Below are positions 15,499-24,571 of a stretch of 64,000 nucleotides of DNA, piece after piece. The position numbers and the translations under genes were made by a program. Under the pieces are notes generated by a model. That model was given only the letters and a program-made list of their open reading frames with translations. It searched no databases and had not been told where the DNA came from. Numbering within the stretch: position 1 is the stretch's first letter; every line of letters starts with the position of its first letter. This stretch comes from Stenotrophomonas maltophilia (lineage in GTDB: Bacteria; Pseudomonadota; Gammaproteobacteria; Xanthomonadales; Xanthomonadaceae): NCBI RefSeq assembly GCF_006970445.1, contig NZ_CP033877.1, forward strand, positions 2,550,750 through 2,614,749, in the 5' to 3' direction.

Positions 15499-17478
15499 TC
15501 AGCGGCTCAGGTGCAGGAACTGCAGGTGCCGTTCGTACTGGCTGATGATGTCGTTGATGATCTGCTTGCGGCTGTAGCCCACCAGGTCGTAATCCTGGCT
15601 GCCTTCGTACAGGTGCACTTCGGCGCGGTAGTAGCGCTGGTTGCGCAGCTGCTGTGCGGCGAACGATGGGGTCAGGTAGCCACTGAGGATCACCCGGTAC
15701 AGGAAGTCCTGCTGCTCGCCGTGGTTCACCGTCAGCTCCATGTCGCCGGCCTCGAAGCGCGTCGCCACGTCCCAGCCCTGCCCGCGCAGCTGTTCGGCCA
15801 CCGCTTCCATCGCCGGCTTCACCGTGTCATCCATGAAGCGGTAGACCTGGTCGCGCACCGGGAAGTGCATGGCCTGGCTCAGGCGCTGGCGCCAGCCCTG
15901 ATGGTGGCGGTCGTCACCGATCAGCGGCGAGGGCCGGTACTGCAGCGCGCGCTTGCGGTGCGATTCGTCACTGAAGGCGCGGGTCAGGCCCCACATCATC
16001 AGCAGCAGCACCGCCGAGAACGGCAGCGACGCCAGCACCACCGCAGATTTGAGCGCATCGATGCTGCCGGCCAGCAGCAACCCGGCGGTCAGCACCGCGA
16101 TCACCGTGCCCCAGAACACGCGCAGCCAACGCGGACCATCATCCTCCGGCGCGCCGCCATGCGAGGACAACGTGGACAACACTACCGCCCCCGAGTCGGC
16201 CGAGGTCACGAAGAAGATGAAGCTGACCAGCACCGTCACCGCGATCACCGTGCGGCTCCACGGGTAGCCATCCAGCAATGCATACAGCACCGTCGGTGGA
16301 TCATCCACCGCCAGCTGTGCCAGCTGCTGCTGGCCGTGATGCAGCACCTGGTCCAGCGCGCTGTTGCCGAAGATCGACAGCCAGGCCAGGGTGAAGCCCA
16401 GCGGGATCAGCAGCACACCGAACACGAATTCGCGGATGGTGCGGCCACGCGAGATGCGCGCGATGAACAGGCCGACGAACGGCGCCCAGCCGATCCACCA
16501 GGCCCAGTAGAACACCGTCCAGCCACCCAGCCATTCCGGCCGGCCGCCATAGGCGTACACATCGAAACTCTTGCCGACCACGCTGCCCAGGTAGTCGCCC
16601 AGGTTCTGCATCAACGTGCTGAGCAGGTACTGGGTGGGGCCGGCGCACAGCATGAACAGCACCAGCGCGATCGCCAGCAGCATGTTGATGTTGGCCATCC
16701 AGCGCACGCCCTTCTCCACGCCTGAAACCGCCACGGCCACCGCCGCGCCCATCATGCTGACCACCAGGATGATCTGCACCAGGTTGGAATGCGGGATGTT
16801 GAACAGGTGCGACAGGCCGGCGTTGAGGTGCAGCACGCCGAAGCCCATGTCGGCACCGATGCCGAACACGGTGGCGACGATGCCCAGCGCATCCACGGTG
16901 TAGCCGATTGGCCCGTTGATGCGCTTGCCGATCAGCGGATACAGCGCCGAGCGCAGGGCAAGTGGCAGGTTGTGGCGGTAGGCGAAGTAGGCCATCGCCA
17001 TCGCCGCCAGCGCGAACACGCCCCAGCCATGCAGGCCCCAGTGCAGGAACAGCAGCTGCATGGCCTGGCGCGCGCCGGCCTCGCCCGCGGCGGGATCGCC
17101 CTGCGGCGGCTGCAGGTAGTGGGTCAGCGGTTCGGAAACGCAGAAGAAGAACAGGGTGATGCTGATGCCGGCGGCGAACAGCATGCCGGCCCAGGAGAGG
17201 TAGCTGAACTCCGGCTCGTCATGGTCGGCGCCGAGTTTGATGCCACCATACTTGGACAGCGCCACACCGACCACGAACACCAGGTACAGGGTCATTGCCA
17301 GCAGGTAGTACCAGCCGACATTGAGTGCGGCCCAGTCCTGCGCCTTGACCAGCAAGCGGCCTGCGCCGAGCGGGAACAGGCTGACGAACAGCGCGAACGC
17401 CACGACAACGATCGCCGCGAAGGCGAACACAGGCCGAAGGGTGCGCACCGGGGATTGTTGCGGCTCCAGTACTTCCAT
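15499..17478 (-). CDS. betT: BCCT-family high-affinity choline transporter BetT
   Basis: The protein has 659 residues, close to the 677 of Escherichia coli BetT, with 12 transmembrane segments. The family signature tryptophan-rich segment reads WTVFYWAWWIGWAPFVGLFIA, and the first half has the ATVFGIGADMGFGV stretch. The roughly 140-residue hydrophilic C-terminal tail (from about 520) is the osmosensing extension seen in BetT-type but not in short BCCT carriers. It takes up choline with protons for glycine betaine production under osmotic stress. No bet catabolic genes are adjacent. Confidence 0.9.
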   Translation of the reverse strand: MEVLEPQQSPVRTLRPVFAFAAIVVVAFALFVSLFPLGAGRLLVKAQDWAALNVGWYYLLAMTLYLVFVVGVALSKYGGIKLGADHDEPEFSYLSWAGMLFAAGISITLFFFCVSEPLTHYLQPPQGDPAAGEAGARQAMQLLFLHWGLHGWGVFALAAMAMAYFAYRHNLPLALRSALYPLIGKRINGPIGYTVDALGIVATVFGIGADMGFGVLHLNAGLSHLFNIPHSNLVQIILVVSMMGAAVAVAVSGVEKGVRWMANINMLLAIALVLFMLCAGPTQYLLSTLMQNLGDYLGSVVGKSFDVYAYGGRPEWLGGWTVFYWAWWIGWAPFVGLFIARISRGRTIREFVFGVLLIPLGFTLAWLSIFGNSALDQVLHHGQQQLAQLAVDDPPTVLYALLDGYPWSRTVIAVTVLVSFIFFVTSADSGAVVLSTLSSHGGAPEDDGPRWLRVFWGTVIAVLTAGLLLAGSIDALKSAVVLASLPFSAVLLLMMWGLTRAFSDESHRKRALQYRPSPLIGDDRHHQGWRQRLSQAMHFPVRDQVYRFMDDTVKPAMEAVAEQLRGQGWDVATRFEAGDMELTVNHGEQQDFLYRVILSGYLTPSFAAQQLRNQRYYRAEVHLYEGSQDYDLVGYSRKQIINDIISQYERHLQFLHLSR

Positions 17479-17671
17479 GGGGCGGCGTTCTCCGGTAGAT
17501 CAAAGGGTTAGCCGACCAATTCTGGCTGAACCGCAGTGGACAGAGCATGAAGTTGCGACCTGCGATCGCAGGCCCGATCCACCATTCCGTGTTATCACGC
17601 GCGCGCCGGCAGACGCCTGCTTGCACAGCCGCGCGCACTGCCTGCGACGCGGCCATGCGCGTACTGTCCAA

Positions 17672-18052
17672 TTACGACATCACATGCACCGCGCACAGCT
17701 TGTTGCCGTCCGGATCGCGCAGGTAGGCCAGGAACAGCTGGCGGCCGGCCATGCTGCGGATGCCAGCCGGGTCTTCAATGGCGGTGCCACCGTGGGCCAC
17801 GCCTGCATCCTGCCAGCCACGCACGGCCTCGGTACTGTCGAGGGTGAATCCAATCGTGCCGCCGTTGGCATGGCATGCGGGCTGACCGTCGATCGGTGCG
17901 GTGACGATGAACATGCGGCCATCCTTGAAGTACACCAGCCGGCCCTTGTCATCGAACACACCCGGACGGGCGCCCAGCGCAGTGAACAGGGCATCGTAGA
18001 AGCGATGCGCGACGTCCATGTCGTTCGTTCCAACGGTGATGTGGCTGAACAT
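17672..18052 (-). CDS. VOC-superfamily (glyoxalase/bleomycin-resistance-like) protein
   Basis: The protein has 126 residues from the ATG at 18052. It begins MFSHITVGTNDMDVAHRFYD and ends FLAYLRDPDGNKLCAVH, the paired beta-alpha-beta-beta-beta modules of VOC proteins. It is one module pair long. The substrate is unknown; many such proteins are isomerases or small-molecule binders. It stands alone, convergent with nothing, divergent from the sigma-factor operon. Confidence 0.82.
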   Translation of the reverse strand: MFSHITVGTNDMDVAHRFYDALFTALGARPGVFDDKGRLVYFKDGRMFIVTAPIDGQPACHANGGTIGFTLDSTEAVRGWQDAGVAHGGTAIEDPAGIRSMAGRQLFLAYLRDPDGNKLCAVHVMS

Positions 18053-18141
18053 GCGGGCACTCCTTGTGGAAAACCGCAGTGTCGGCGAGCACGCCGGGCA
18101 TCGCAAATGGGCGCGCTACCCCGCTGCGCCCTGCGCAACGT

Positions 18142-18187
18142 TTGTCGCGCGCCGCTCGATCATTCTATAATGGGAATCATTCTCATT
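18142..18187 (+). promoter_or_regulatory. Fur-regulated promoter of the fecI-like operon
   Basis: A -35-like TTGTCG (18142-18147) and a perfect TATAAT -10 (18166-18171) are 18 bp apart. AATGGGAATCATTCTCATT (18169-18187) overlaps the -10 and resembles the Fur box (GATAATGATAATCATTATC). This fits iron repression of the sigma factor that follows. Confidence 0.75.
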
Positions 18188-18195
18188 AATGACCC

Positions 18196-18720
18196 ATGCC
18201 GATGGCCGTGCCCGCCGCCTCCAGCACTGCGCTGGCGGGGTTCTACCGCGAACACCATGGCTGGCTGCTCGGCTGGCTGCGCCGACGTACCCACAACGCC
18301 GACTGCGCCGCCGACCTGACCCAGGACACCTTCCTGCGGCTGCTCAGCCGCCGGATCGATCCCTCCGAGCTGCGCCTGCCCCGCGCCTATCTCAGCACCA
18401 TCGCCCATGCACTGCTGGTCAACCATTGGCAGCGCGCGGACCTGGAGCGCGCCTACCTGGCCGCGCTGGCTGCTCAGCCGGAACCCGTACATCCCTCGGC
18501 GGAAGAGCGCACGCAGGCGCTGCAGCTGCTGCACGCGATCGCCGACATGCTGTCCGGCCTGGCCGAGCGGCCACGGCGTGCGTTCCTGCTGGCGCGGCTG
18601 TCCGGCCTGGGCTATGCGGAGATCGGCGTGCAGCTCGGCGTGTCCGAACGCATGGTCAAGAAGTACATGGCGCAGGCCATGCTGCATTGCCTGCGCCTGT
18701 CCGGGGATGCTGCGGCATGA
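18196..18720 (+). CDS. FecI-family ECF sigma factor
   Basis: The protein has 174 residues. Region 2 reads FYREHHGWLLGWLRRRTHNADCAADLTQDTFLRLL, typical of iron-starvation ECF factors. Region 4 reads LPERPRRAFLLARLSGLGY-like with the helix-turn-helix GVSERMVKKYMAQAM. It directs RNA polymerase to the receptor gene downstream when FecR reports ligand. Its stop overlaps the FecR start (ATGA). Expression is under the Fur-box promoter at 18142-18187. Confidence 0.9.
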   Translation: MPMAVPAASSTALAGFYREHHGWLLGWLRRRTHNADCAADLTQDTFLRLLSRRIDPSELRLPRAYLSTIAHALLVNHWQRADLERAYLAALAAQPEPVHPSAEERTQALQLLHAIADMLSGLAERPRRAFLLARLSGLGYAEIGVQLGVSERMVKKYMAQAMLHCLRLSGDAAA

Positions 18721-19661
18721 GCGCGGTGATGGCTTCACCGGCATTGGAACAGGCTGCCGAGTGGTTCGCGTTGCGCCAGCAGGGCTGGTCTGACGGCGAC
18801 CAGCAGCGCTGGCACGCCTGGCTGCAGGCCGATGCCGGGCATGCCGATGCATGGCGCCGGGTCGAGTCGGTCTGGCAATCATTCGCCCCGCTGTCTGCAC
18901 CGGCCGCGGCAACGGCGCTCGATGCCGCCGGCCGCCGCCGCCGTCGCGCGCTTCGCAGCCTCGGCGGCGCCCTCGGCATCGGTGCGATCTCCCTGCTCGG
19001 CCTGCACGGGCTGCGCGAACAACGCAGCCTGCAGACGCAACACACGGTTGCGGGGCGCACCGGTCATTGGACGTTGGCCGATGGCAGCCAGTTGTGGCTC
19101 AACGCCGGCAGCGAAGTGACCATCGACATCGGCAACGGTCGCCGTGCCCTGCACCTGCTGCGCGGCGAACTGCTGCTGCAGACCGGCCACCACCCTGCGT
19201 TCACCGGCTTGCCGCTGACCGTGCATGTACCGGGCGCGCGCCTGCAGCCGATCGGCACCCGCTTTGCGGTCGGGCGCGAGGCACAGGGCAGTCGACTGGA
19301 TGTATTCGAAGGAGCGGTGCGCTGCCTGCCGCAGTTCGGCGCAGCGCTGGACGTGGCTGCGGGAGACGCTGTGCGGATCGGCCCGATGGGCGGGCTCTCA
19401 ACGCTCGCTGCGGATCCGCTGCGCGGCGACTGGCAGGACGGACGCCTGCAGGTGCAGGACACGCCGCTGATCCGGGTGATCGACGAACTGGCCCGCCACC
19501 ACCGGGGCTATCTGGGCTGCGATCCGGCGCTCGCCACACTCAACGTCACCGCGGTACTACCGCGCCTGGACAGCCTGCAGGCCCTGAAACTGCTGGCGCG
19601 CGCCCTGCCGATCCGCATCGAGCAACGCTGGCCATGGTGGACCGTCGTGCGTCCGATCTGA
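18717..19661 (+). CDS. FecR-family anti-sigma factor/sensor
   Basis: The protein has 314 residues. The N-terminal cytoplasmic DUF4880 part has AAEWFALRQQGWSDGDQQRW and the W-rich VWQSF. A single membrane segment (about residues 83-97, LGIGAISLLGL) is followed by the periplasmic FecR domain (WTLADGSQLWLNAGSEV) and a C-terminal DUF4974-like region (DTPLIRVIDELARHH). It holds the sigma factor inactive and signals across the inner membrane when the receptor is loaded. It starts within the sigma stop codon. Confidence 0.9.
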   Translation: MSAVMASPALEQAAEWFALRQQGWSDGDQQRWHAWLQADAGHADAWRRVESVWQSFAPLSAPAAATALDAAGRRRRRALRSLGGALGIGAISLLGLHGLREQRSLQTQHTVAGRTGHWTLADGSQLWLNAGSEVTIDIGNGRRALHLLRGELLLQTGHHPAFTGLPLTVHVPGARLQPIGTRFAVGREAQGSRLDVFEGAVRCLPQFGAALDVAAGDAVRIGPMGGLSTLAADPLRGDWQDGRLQVQDTPLIRVIDELARHHRGYLGCDPALATLNVTAVLPRLDSLQALKLLARALPIRIEQRWPWWTVVRPI

Positions 19662-19730
19662 AATGGCGGTTCCCTTTCTGCGCGCTCGGCGGGCCCTACA
19701 AGGGAACCCATTGCGGATGTCGCCGCCCCC

Positions 19731-22679
19731 ATGAAACTACCCTGCCCTTCCCCTCGCCCGCTGGCCATCGCGCTGTGCCTGGCCCTGGCCACCCCGTGCC
19801 TGTTGCCGGCCGCCGCCCATGCACAGGATGCTGCCGCTGCCGTTCGCTGGCAGATCGCGGCCGGACCGCTCGACCAGGCCTTGACCACATTCGGCCAGCA
19901 GTCCGGCCTGTCCATCGCCGCCGATGCGCGCCTGACCCGAGGCCGCCACAGCGGCGGCGTGCAGGCCGCGCTCACTGCCGAGGCCGCGCTGGCGCAGCTG
20001 CTGGCCGGTACCGGCCTGACCTTCCAGCGTGATGCCAGTGGCGTGGTACTGCAGGCCGCCCCGCCCACCGACGCCGGCGTGCGCCAGATCGGCACCCTGC
20101 GTGTGGCCGGCCAGGCCAGCGAAGGCGCCTCGCCGTGGGGCCTGGCCGATGCCGATGCGGTCTACCGTGACAGCGGCTCGCGCGTGCACCTGGACCACCA
20201 GCAGCTGGAGCGCTTCCGCGGCCAGTCGATCGGCGACGTGCTGGCCGGCGCGGTCGGCGTGCACACCGGAGACGTGCGCAATGGCGGAGCACTGGACGTC
20301 AACATCCGCGGCCTGCAGGGCCAGAACCGGGTGCCGGTGATCATCGACGGCGGCCAGCAGGCCATCGACGTGTACCGCGGTTATGCCGGCGTGCAGCAGC
20401 GCAGCTACCTCGACCCGGACCTGATCAGCGCGGTCAGCATCGAGAAGGGGCCGAGCCTGGCCGCCAACGCCGCCAGCGCAATCGGTGGCGTGGTCTACAT
20501 GGAAACGCTGAACGTCGATGACATTCTCGACGACGGCCAGGCCTGGGGCCTACGCGTGCGCGGCGGCGTGGCCGACAACAGCATCGACCGCACCCGCACG
20601 TTCAAGCAGATCGCGCGTGGCAGCGACAACCGCAACAGCCTGCGCGACCCGCGCGACTGGAACGGCAGCGTGGCCTTCGCCCAGCGCGGCGAAGACTGGC
20701 AGCTGGTGGCCGCTTACGCACGACGCCGCCAGGGCAACTACTTCGCTGGCAGCAACGGCGCCCACCGCTACGACGACCAGCACCTCTCCAGCGGCGGCAC
20801 CGGTATGTCCAGCCAGGCGGTCTCGGACATGTACCACCCCGGCGATGAGGTACTCAACACGCACACCGACAACGAATCGTCGCTGCTGAAATTCACCTGG
20901 ACACCCAACCCCGACCAGCGCCTGGAGCTGAGCCACCGCTACTTCAATTCCAGCTTCGGCGAAATCATGCCGTCGGCAATCGGGCGCGTGGGCGAGTCCA
21001 ACGAATGGGTGACCTACGTGGACAAGGCCAACACCATGTTCCAGTTCGAGCCCGGGAAGATGCGGGTCAACGCCACCTCCCTACGCCATCGCTACCGCCC
21101 CGAGGCGCACCCGTGGCTGGACCTGAGCAGCACGCTGTGGTTCACCACCGCCACCAGCCGCATGTTCAACAGCAATATCGCCAATACGCCGCTGTTCAAG
21201 GAAATGGCCTCCGACCAGATGCCCGACACGCTGGGCGAGACTTACGGCCCCGGCTTGCAGTCGGACGTGAAGACCCGGCGTTGGGGCCTGGACAGCAGCA
21301 ACACCACCCGCTTCAGCAACGGCCTGGGCGACTGGACGCTCCGTTATGGCGCCTCCTTCCAGCACGAGGACACCGCACCGAACTCGCCGGTGCTGCCGGT
21401 GGACTACAACAACAACCGTTACCTGCGATCGGGCACGCGCCGCGAGGCCAGCGTGGTGGCCTCGTTGCAATGGCAGCCGTGGGACTGGCTGTCACTGACC
21501 GCCGGCGGCCGCTTCATCGACTACCGCACCCGCGACCGCAACCGCGTGGCCTTCGTCAGCGAATCGCGTGACCTGCGCTACACCTTCGCGCGCCTGAGCA
21601 AGGGCGGCCAGCTGCTGCCGGGCTGGTACAAGGAGTGGTACCCGGATGTACAGGGCAACTACACCTATGACTCGCTGCGCGCCACGCCCTATGGCGACAG
21701 CACGCTGGGCCAGACCTACGATTTCGACGGATTCATCCGCGATCCGCGTGGTGCCAATGGCTTCTACACCAAGCAGATTCCCACCGCCTGGGGCTACAAG
21801 CCGGCGATCCGGCGCTCCGGCCACGGCTTTGCGCCCTATGCCGAGGCGCGCTTCAACCTCGACGCGGACACGTTCTTCTACGTGAAGTACGCGCAGGGCT
21901 GGAAGATGCCCAGTCTGTTCGAGTCGACGCTGGGCAACAGCACCTCGGCGCCGGTGGCCGACCTGAAGCCGGAGAAGAACCGTTCCTGGGACATCGGCTT
22001 CAGCCTGCTCAAGCAGGACCTGTGGCGCGACGGTGATCGCCTGGCATTCAAGGTCGCCTGGTTCAAGAACGATATCGACAACGCGATCACCCGTCGCTTC
22101 GATTCCAGCAACTGGGCCTTCTATGTCGACAACGTCGACAACTACACGGTGTCCGGTTACGAGCTGCAGTCCGGTTATGACGCCGGCATTGCCTACCTGG
22201 ACCTGTCGGCCAGCTATTACCAGCGCGCGCGCACCTGCGATGCGGCCACCGCCAAGCGCCTGCGCGAAGATCCGTATGCGAAGTGGAGCAAGCTGGACGC
22301 CAAGCCAGACTGCGTGGACGGCGGCTTCGGCACCTCGTTCGTCAACGCACAGAACCCGCCGAAGTACTCGATCCACAGCACGCTGGGCTTCCGCCTGTTC
22401 GATCGCCGCCTGGATACCGGTATCCGGCGTACCTACAACAGCGGCCCTACCCATGAACTGGACAAGCCCTGGAACACCACCGGCTCGACTGGCCTGCAGA
22501 ACATCTACCTGCCGACCGCGATCTACGACTTCTATGCACGCTGGCAGTTCACCCCGCGCAGCGAAGTGGAGCTGGTGGTCAGCAACCTGCGCAACACCTA
22601 CTACATGGACACGCTGGCGATGAGCCTGATGCCCGGCCCGGGCCGCACCACGCGGCTGAACTTCACCGCACGCTTCTAA
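19731..22679 (+). CDS. TonB-dependent transducer with STN domain (FecA/HasR type)
   Basis: The protein has 982 residues. Signal peptide 1-31 (AHAQ), then an STN signalling domain (about 35-110; FDQAL-type AAGPLDQALTTFGQQSGLS), a plug (SIGDVLAGAVGVHTGDVRNGG to SAVSIEKGPS) and a long barrel ending RLNFTARF. The STN domain and the sigma/anti-sigma pair directly upstream show it is a signal-transducing receptor. Its size and C-terminal part (YNSGPTHELDKPW, LRNTYYMDTLAMSLMPGPGR) look more like HasR-type heme receptors than ferric-citrate FecA; no hemophore gene is in view. Substrate therefore open, heme favoured. Confidence 0.85.
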   Translation: MKLPCPSPRPLAIALCLALATPCLLPAAAHAQDAAAAVRWQIAAGPLDQALTTFGQQSGLSIAADARLTRGRHSGGVQAALTAEAALAQLLAGTGLTFQRDASGVVLQAAPPTDAGVRQIGTLRVAGQASEGASPWGLADADAVYRDSGSRVHLDHQQLERFRGQSIGDVLAGAVGVHTGDVRNGGALDVNIRGLQGQNRVPVIIDGGQQAIDVYRGYAGVQQRSYLDPDLISAVSIEKGPSLAANAASAIGGVVYMETLNVDDILDDGQAWGLRVRGGVADNSIDRTRTFKQIARGSDNRNSLRDPRDWNGSVAFAQRGEDWQLVAAYARRRQGNYFAGSNGAHRYDDQHLSSGGTGMSSQAVSDMYHPGDEVLNTHTDNESSLLKFTWTPNPDQRLELSHRYFNSSFGEIMPSAIGRVGESNEWVTYVDKANTMFQFEPGKMRVNATSLRHRYRPEAHPWLDLSSTLWFTTATSRMFNSNIANTPLFKEMASDQMPDTLGETYGPGLQSDVKTRRWGLDSSNTTRFSNGLGDWTLRYGASFQHEDTAPNSPVLPVDYNNNRYLRSGTRREASVVASLQWQPWDWLSLTAGGRFIDYRTRDRNRVAFVSESRDLRYTFARLSKGGQLLPGWYKEWYPDVQGNYTYDSLRATPYGDSTLGQTYDFDGFIRDPRGANGFYTKQIPTAWGYKPAIRRSGHGFAPYAEARFNLDADTFFYVKYAQGWKMPSLFESTLGNSTSAPVADLKPEKNRSWDIGFSLLKQDLWRDGDRLAFKVAWFKNDIDNAITRRFDSSNWAFYVDNVDNYTVSGYELQSGYDAGIAYLDLSASYYQRARTCDAATAKRLREDPYAKWSKLDAKPDCVDGGFGTSFVNAQNPPKYSIHSTLGFRLFDRRLDTGIRRTYNSGPTHELDKPWNTTGSTGLQNIYLPTAIYDFYARWQFTPRSEVELVVSNLRNTYYMDTLAMSLMPGPGRTTRLNFTARF

Positions 22680-22695
22680 CGGCTGCAGGAACAGC

Positions 22696-22726
22696 AGCGC
22701 CCCGGAGAGATCCTCCCCGGGGCGCT
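22696..22726. terminator. Terminator after the STN receptor gene
   Basis: AGCGCCCCGG pairs with CCGGGGCGCT around an 11-nt loop and is followed by TGCTTG. It lies between convergent genes. Confidence 0.7.
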
Positions 22727-22749
22727 TGCTTGTGGCGGCTCACGCTCTG

Positions 22750-22795
22750 GCAGGTGCCAACCGTGGTTCTGGTAGGCGCCAACCTTGGTTGGCGC
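22750..22795. repeat. GTAG-type palindromic repeat, second subfamily, with a partial copy
   Basis: GTAGGCGCCAACC-TT-GGTTGGCGC (22772-22795) is a clean hairpin with a GTAG head. A partial copy (GCAGGTGCCAACCGTGGTTC) precedes it. The stem sequence differs from the CCGGCC and ATCCACGC subfamilies. Confidence 0.75.
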
Positions 22796-22804
22796 AACGA
22801 TGCA

Positions 22805-23128
22805 TCACTTCGCGGTACTCAGCAGCAGCACCGCGAAAGTGACCAGCGCGATGCCGATCCAACCAATCGGACGCAGGCGGTTGCCGAACAGCAGGCGACC
22901 GCAGGTGGCGGTACCGATCACGCCGATCGCCCCCCACATTGCATAGGCGGTGGCCAGGTCCATATAGCGCACGGCCTGGCCGAGCAGGGCAAAGGCGATC
23001 CAGACCAGGACGATCGCACCGACGCCCCAGCGCCAACGACGGAAACCTTCCGACTTGGCCACCATCATGTTGGCGGCGACGTCGATCAGTGCCGAACAGA
23101 TCACGAAAAACAGGGCCAGGGTATTCAT
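22805..23128 (-). CDS. mdtI: Small multidrug-resistance protein MdtI-like (spermidine export complex)
   Basis: The protein has 107 residues with four transmembrane helices. The segment SEGFRRWRWG then LLGQAVRYMDLATAYAMWGAIG aligns with MdtI, and RLRPIGWIGIALV matches its C-terminal helix. The membrane glutamate of classical SMR pumps is replaced, as expected of a paired subunit. It overlaps the preceding mdtJ-like gene by one base (TGATG). With MdtJ it should form a heterodimeric exporter of spermidine and possibly cationic drugs. Confidence 0.88.
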   Translation of the reverse strand: MNTLALFFVICSALIDVAANMMVAKSEGFRRWRWGVGAIVLVWIAFALLGQAVRYMDLATAYAMWGAIGVIGTATCGRLLFGNRLRPIGWIGIALVTFAVLLLSTAK

Positions 23129-23481
23129 CAGTGCGCCTCCCCGAGAGTGACGCAGACGATGCCCACCACCGCCAGCACCAGGCCGGCCAGCTGCTGCAGC
23201 GACAGGCTCTCACCGAAGACGGTGAGGCCGACCACGGTCAGCAGGGTCAGGCCGAGGCCTTCCCACACCGCGTAGGCCACGCCCACCGCGATGCGGCGCA
23301 CCGACTGCGCCAGGAAGAAGTAGGACAGCGCCAGCGCGCCGGCCATGACCAGATAGCCGGTCCAGCCGCCATCGCGGGCGGCATGGGCCATGAACGAGGT
23401 GCCGACCACTTCGGCGATGATCGCCACGGTCAGGCAAGCCCAGGCGACCAGCGCGCCACGGGCGGGAACAGTACGGGACAT
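23128..23481 (-). CDS. mdtJ: Small multidrug-resistance protein MdtJ-like (spermidine export complex)
   Basis: The protein has 117 residues and four transmembrane helices. The first helix keeps the SMR glutamate (AIIAEVVGTSFM). SYFFLAQSVRRIAVGVAYAVWEGLGL matches MdtJ, and FGESLSLQQLAGL matches its loop. It is the first gene of the pair and is divergent from a LysR-type regulator, the likely controller. Confidence 0.88.
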   Translation of the reverse strand: MSRTVPARGALVAWACLTVAIIAEVVGTSFMAHAARDGGWTGYLVMAGALALSYFFLAQSVRRIAVGVAYAVWEGLGLTLLTVVGLTVFGESLSLQQLAGLVLAVVGIVCVTLGEAH

Positions 23482-23522
23482 GTGAAACTCCTTGCAGGAC
23501 GGGGACCGCGCCGCCTCATCAA

Positions 23523-23574
23523 TGGATCCACGCCGCGCGTGGAGGGTCCGGAACGCCCCTCGCAGACAGGGGCG
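23523..23574. repeat. Degenerate GTAG-type repeat and a hairpin in the mdtJ/lysR spacer
   Basis: GGATCCACGCCGCGCGTGGA resembles the ATCCACGC repeat subfamily without GTAG. CGCCCCT (23554-23560) pairs with AGGGGCG (23568-23574). The promoters of both divergent genes must lie in the remaining bases up to 23643, which include the direct pair GTATCA at 23586 and 23606. Confidence 0.45.
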
Positions 23575-23643
23575 ACGGGGATTAGTATCATCGTCTTTTA
23601 CGGTGGTATCAAAATGGATTCCATCGATAGGAGCGATGGATCA

Positions 23644-24495
23644 ATGCCCTATTCCCCTGAATCCCTGCAGGCCTTCGTGGAAGCCGCCGCGCTGGGCTCG
23701 TTCTCGGCCGCGGCACGGCGGCTGCGCAAGACCCAATCGACGGTCAGCACCGCCATCGCCCACCTGGAGGCCGACCTGGGCGTGAGCCTGTTCGATCGCA
23801 GCGGGCGCTACCCGCAGCTGACCGAGGCCGGGCGCCAGGTGCTGGGGCACGCGCAGGAGATCCTGGCCGCCGATGCGCGCCTGCAGCAGTTGAGCGTGCG
23901 TCTGGCCGCGCCGGTCGAGCCGCGCCTGACCGTTGTGTTTTCCGATGTCTACCAGCTCGATCCCGAGCAACGGATCCTGCAGCGCTTCGCCGAGGCATTC
24001 CCGGAAATCGAACTGGAATGGCTGGATGCCGAGGGCGAGGACGTACTGGAGCTGGTCGCCAGTGGTCGTGCCGGTCTGGGCCTGCTGCCACGGCAGGAGC
24101 ACTATCCGGATGGGCTGGTGGCACGGCCGCTGGCGCATCACAGCGAACTGTCGGTGTACGTGGCGCGCGAACACCCGCTGGCCAGCGCCGGGCGTCGCGC
24201 TGCCGCACAGCTGGCGCGGCACCGGCAGGTGCGCCTGAGCGCGGAAGTCGATCAATCGCGCGTGGTCACCGGCCTGGCGTGGACCGCCACTGACTATCTG
24301 ATGGTGATGGAGATGGCCGAGGACGGCATCGGCTGGGCCGAACTGCCGCGGGCACTGGTGCAGCGCTACGACCGTGGCCGGCTGGTGGAACTGACCCTGC
24401 CCGGCTGGCCGCGGCGCATCCACAGCGACCTGCTGTGGCGCCGCGACACGCCGCCGGGACCTGCCGCACTATGGTGGGCCGACGCGCTGGGGTGA
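23644..24495 (+). CDS. LysR-family transcriptional regulator
   Basis: The protein has 283 residues from the ATG at 23644, chosen because AGGAG stands 10 bp before it and the family sequence (SPESLQAFVEAAALGSFSAA) begins right there; an in-frame ATG at 23614 would add ten residues. The winged helix-turn-helix (FSAAARRLRKTQSTVSTAIA) is followed by an effector domain (about 90-283). It is divergent from mdtJI, so control of that exporter is the simplest reading. The inducer is unknown. Confidence 0.87.
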   Translation: MPYSPESLQAFVEAAALGSFSAAARRLRKTQSTVSTAIAHLEADLGVSLFDRSGRYPQLTEAGRQVLGHAQEILAADARLQQLSVRLAAPVEPRLTVVFSDVYQLDPEQRILQRFAEAFPEIELEWLDAEGEDVLELVASGRAGLGLLPRQEHYPDGLVARPLAHHSELSVYVAREHPLASAGRRAAAQLARHRQVRLSAEVDQSRVVTGLAWTATDYLMVMEMAEDGIGWAELPRALVQRYDRGRLVELTLPGWPRRIHSDLLWRRDTPPGPAALWWADALG

Positions 24496-24499
24496 ACCG

Positions 24500-24565
24500 A
24501 AAAAGGGGACGGAGGGGATTAAGTCGTTTATGCATAAACGACTTAATCCCCTCCGTCCCCTTTTT
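24500..24565. repeat. 66-bp perfect palindrome between convergent genes
   Basis: The left arm AAAAAGGGGACGGAGGGG... is mirrored exactly around the centre ATGCAT (24530-24535), giving 33-bp arms. It starts 4 bp after the LysR stop and ends 6 bp before the M14 peptidase stop. A GC-rich stem with A and T runs at its ends gives an intrinsic terminator in both directions. Copies: 31733-31810, 54841-54904, half copy 29547-29574. Confidence 0.9.
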
Positions 24566-24571
24566 TGTGTG

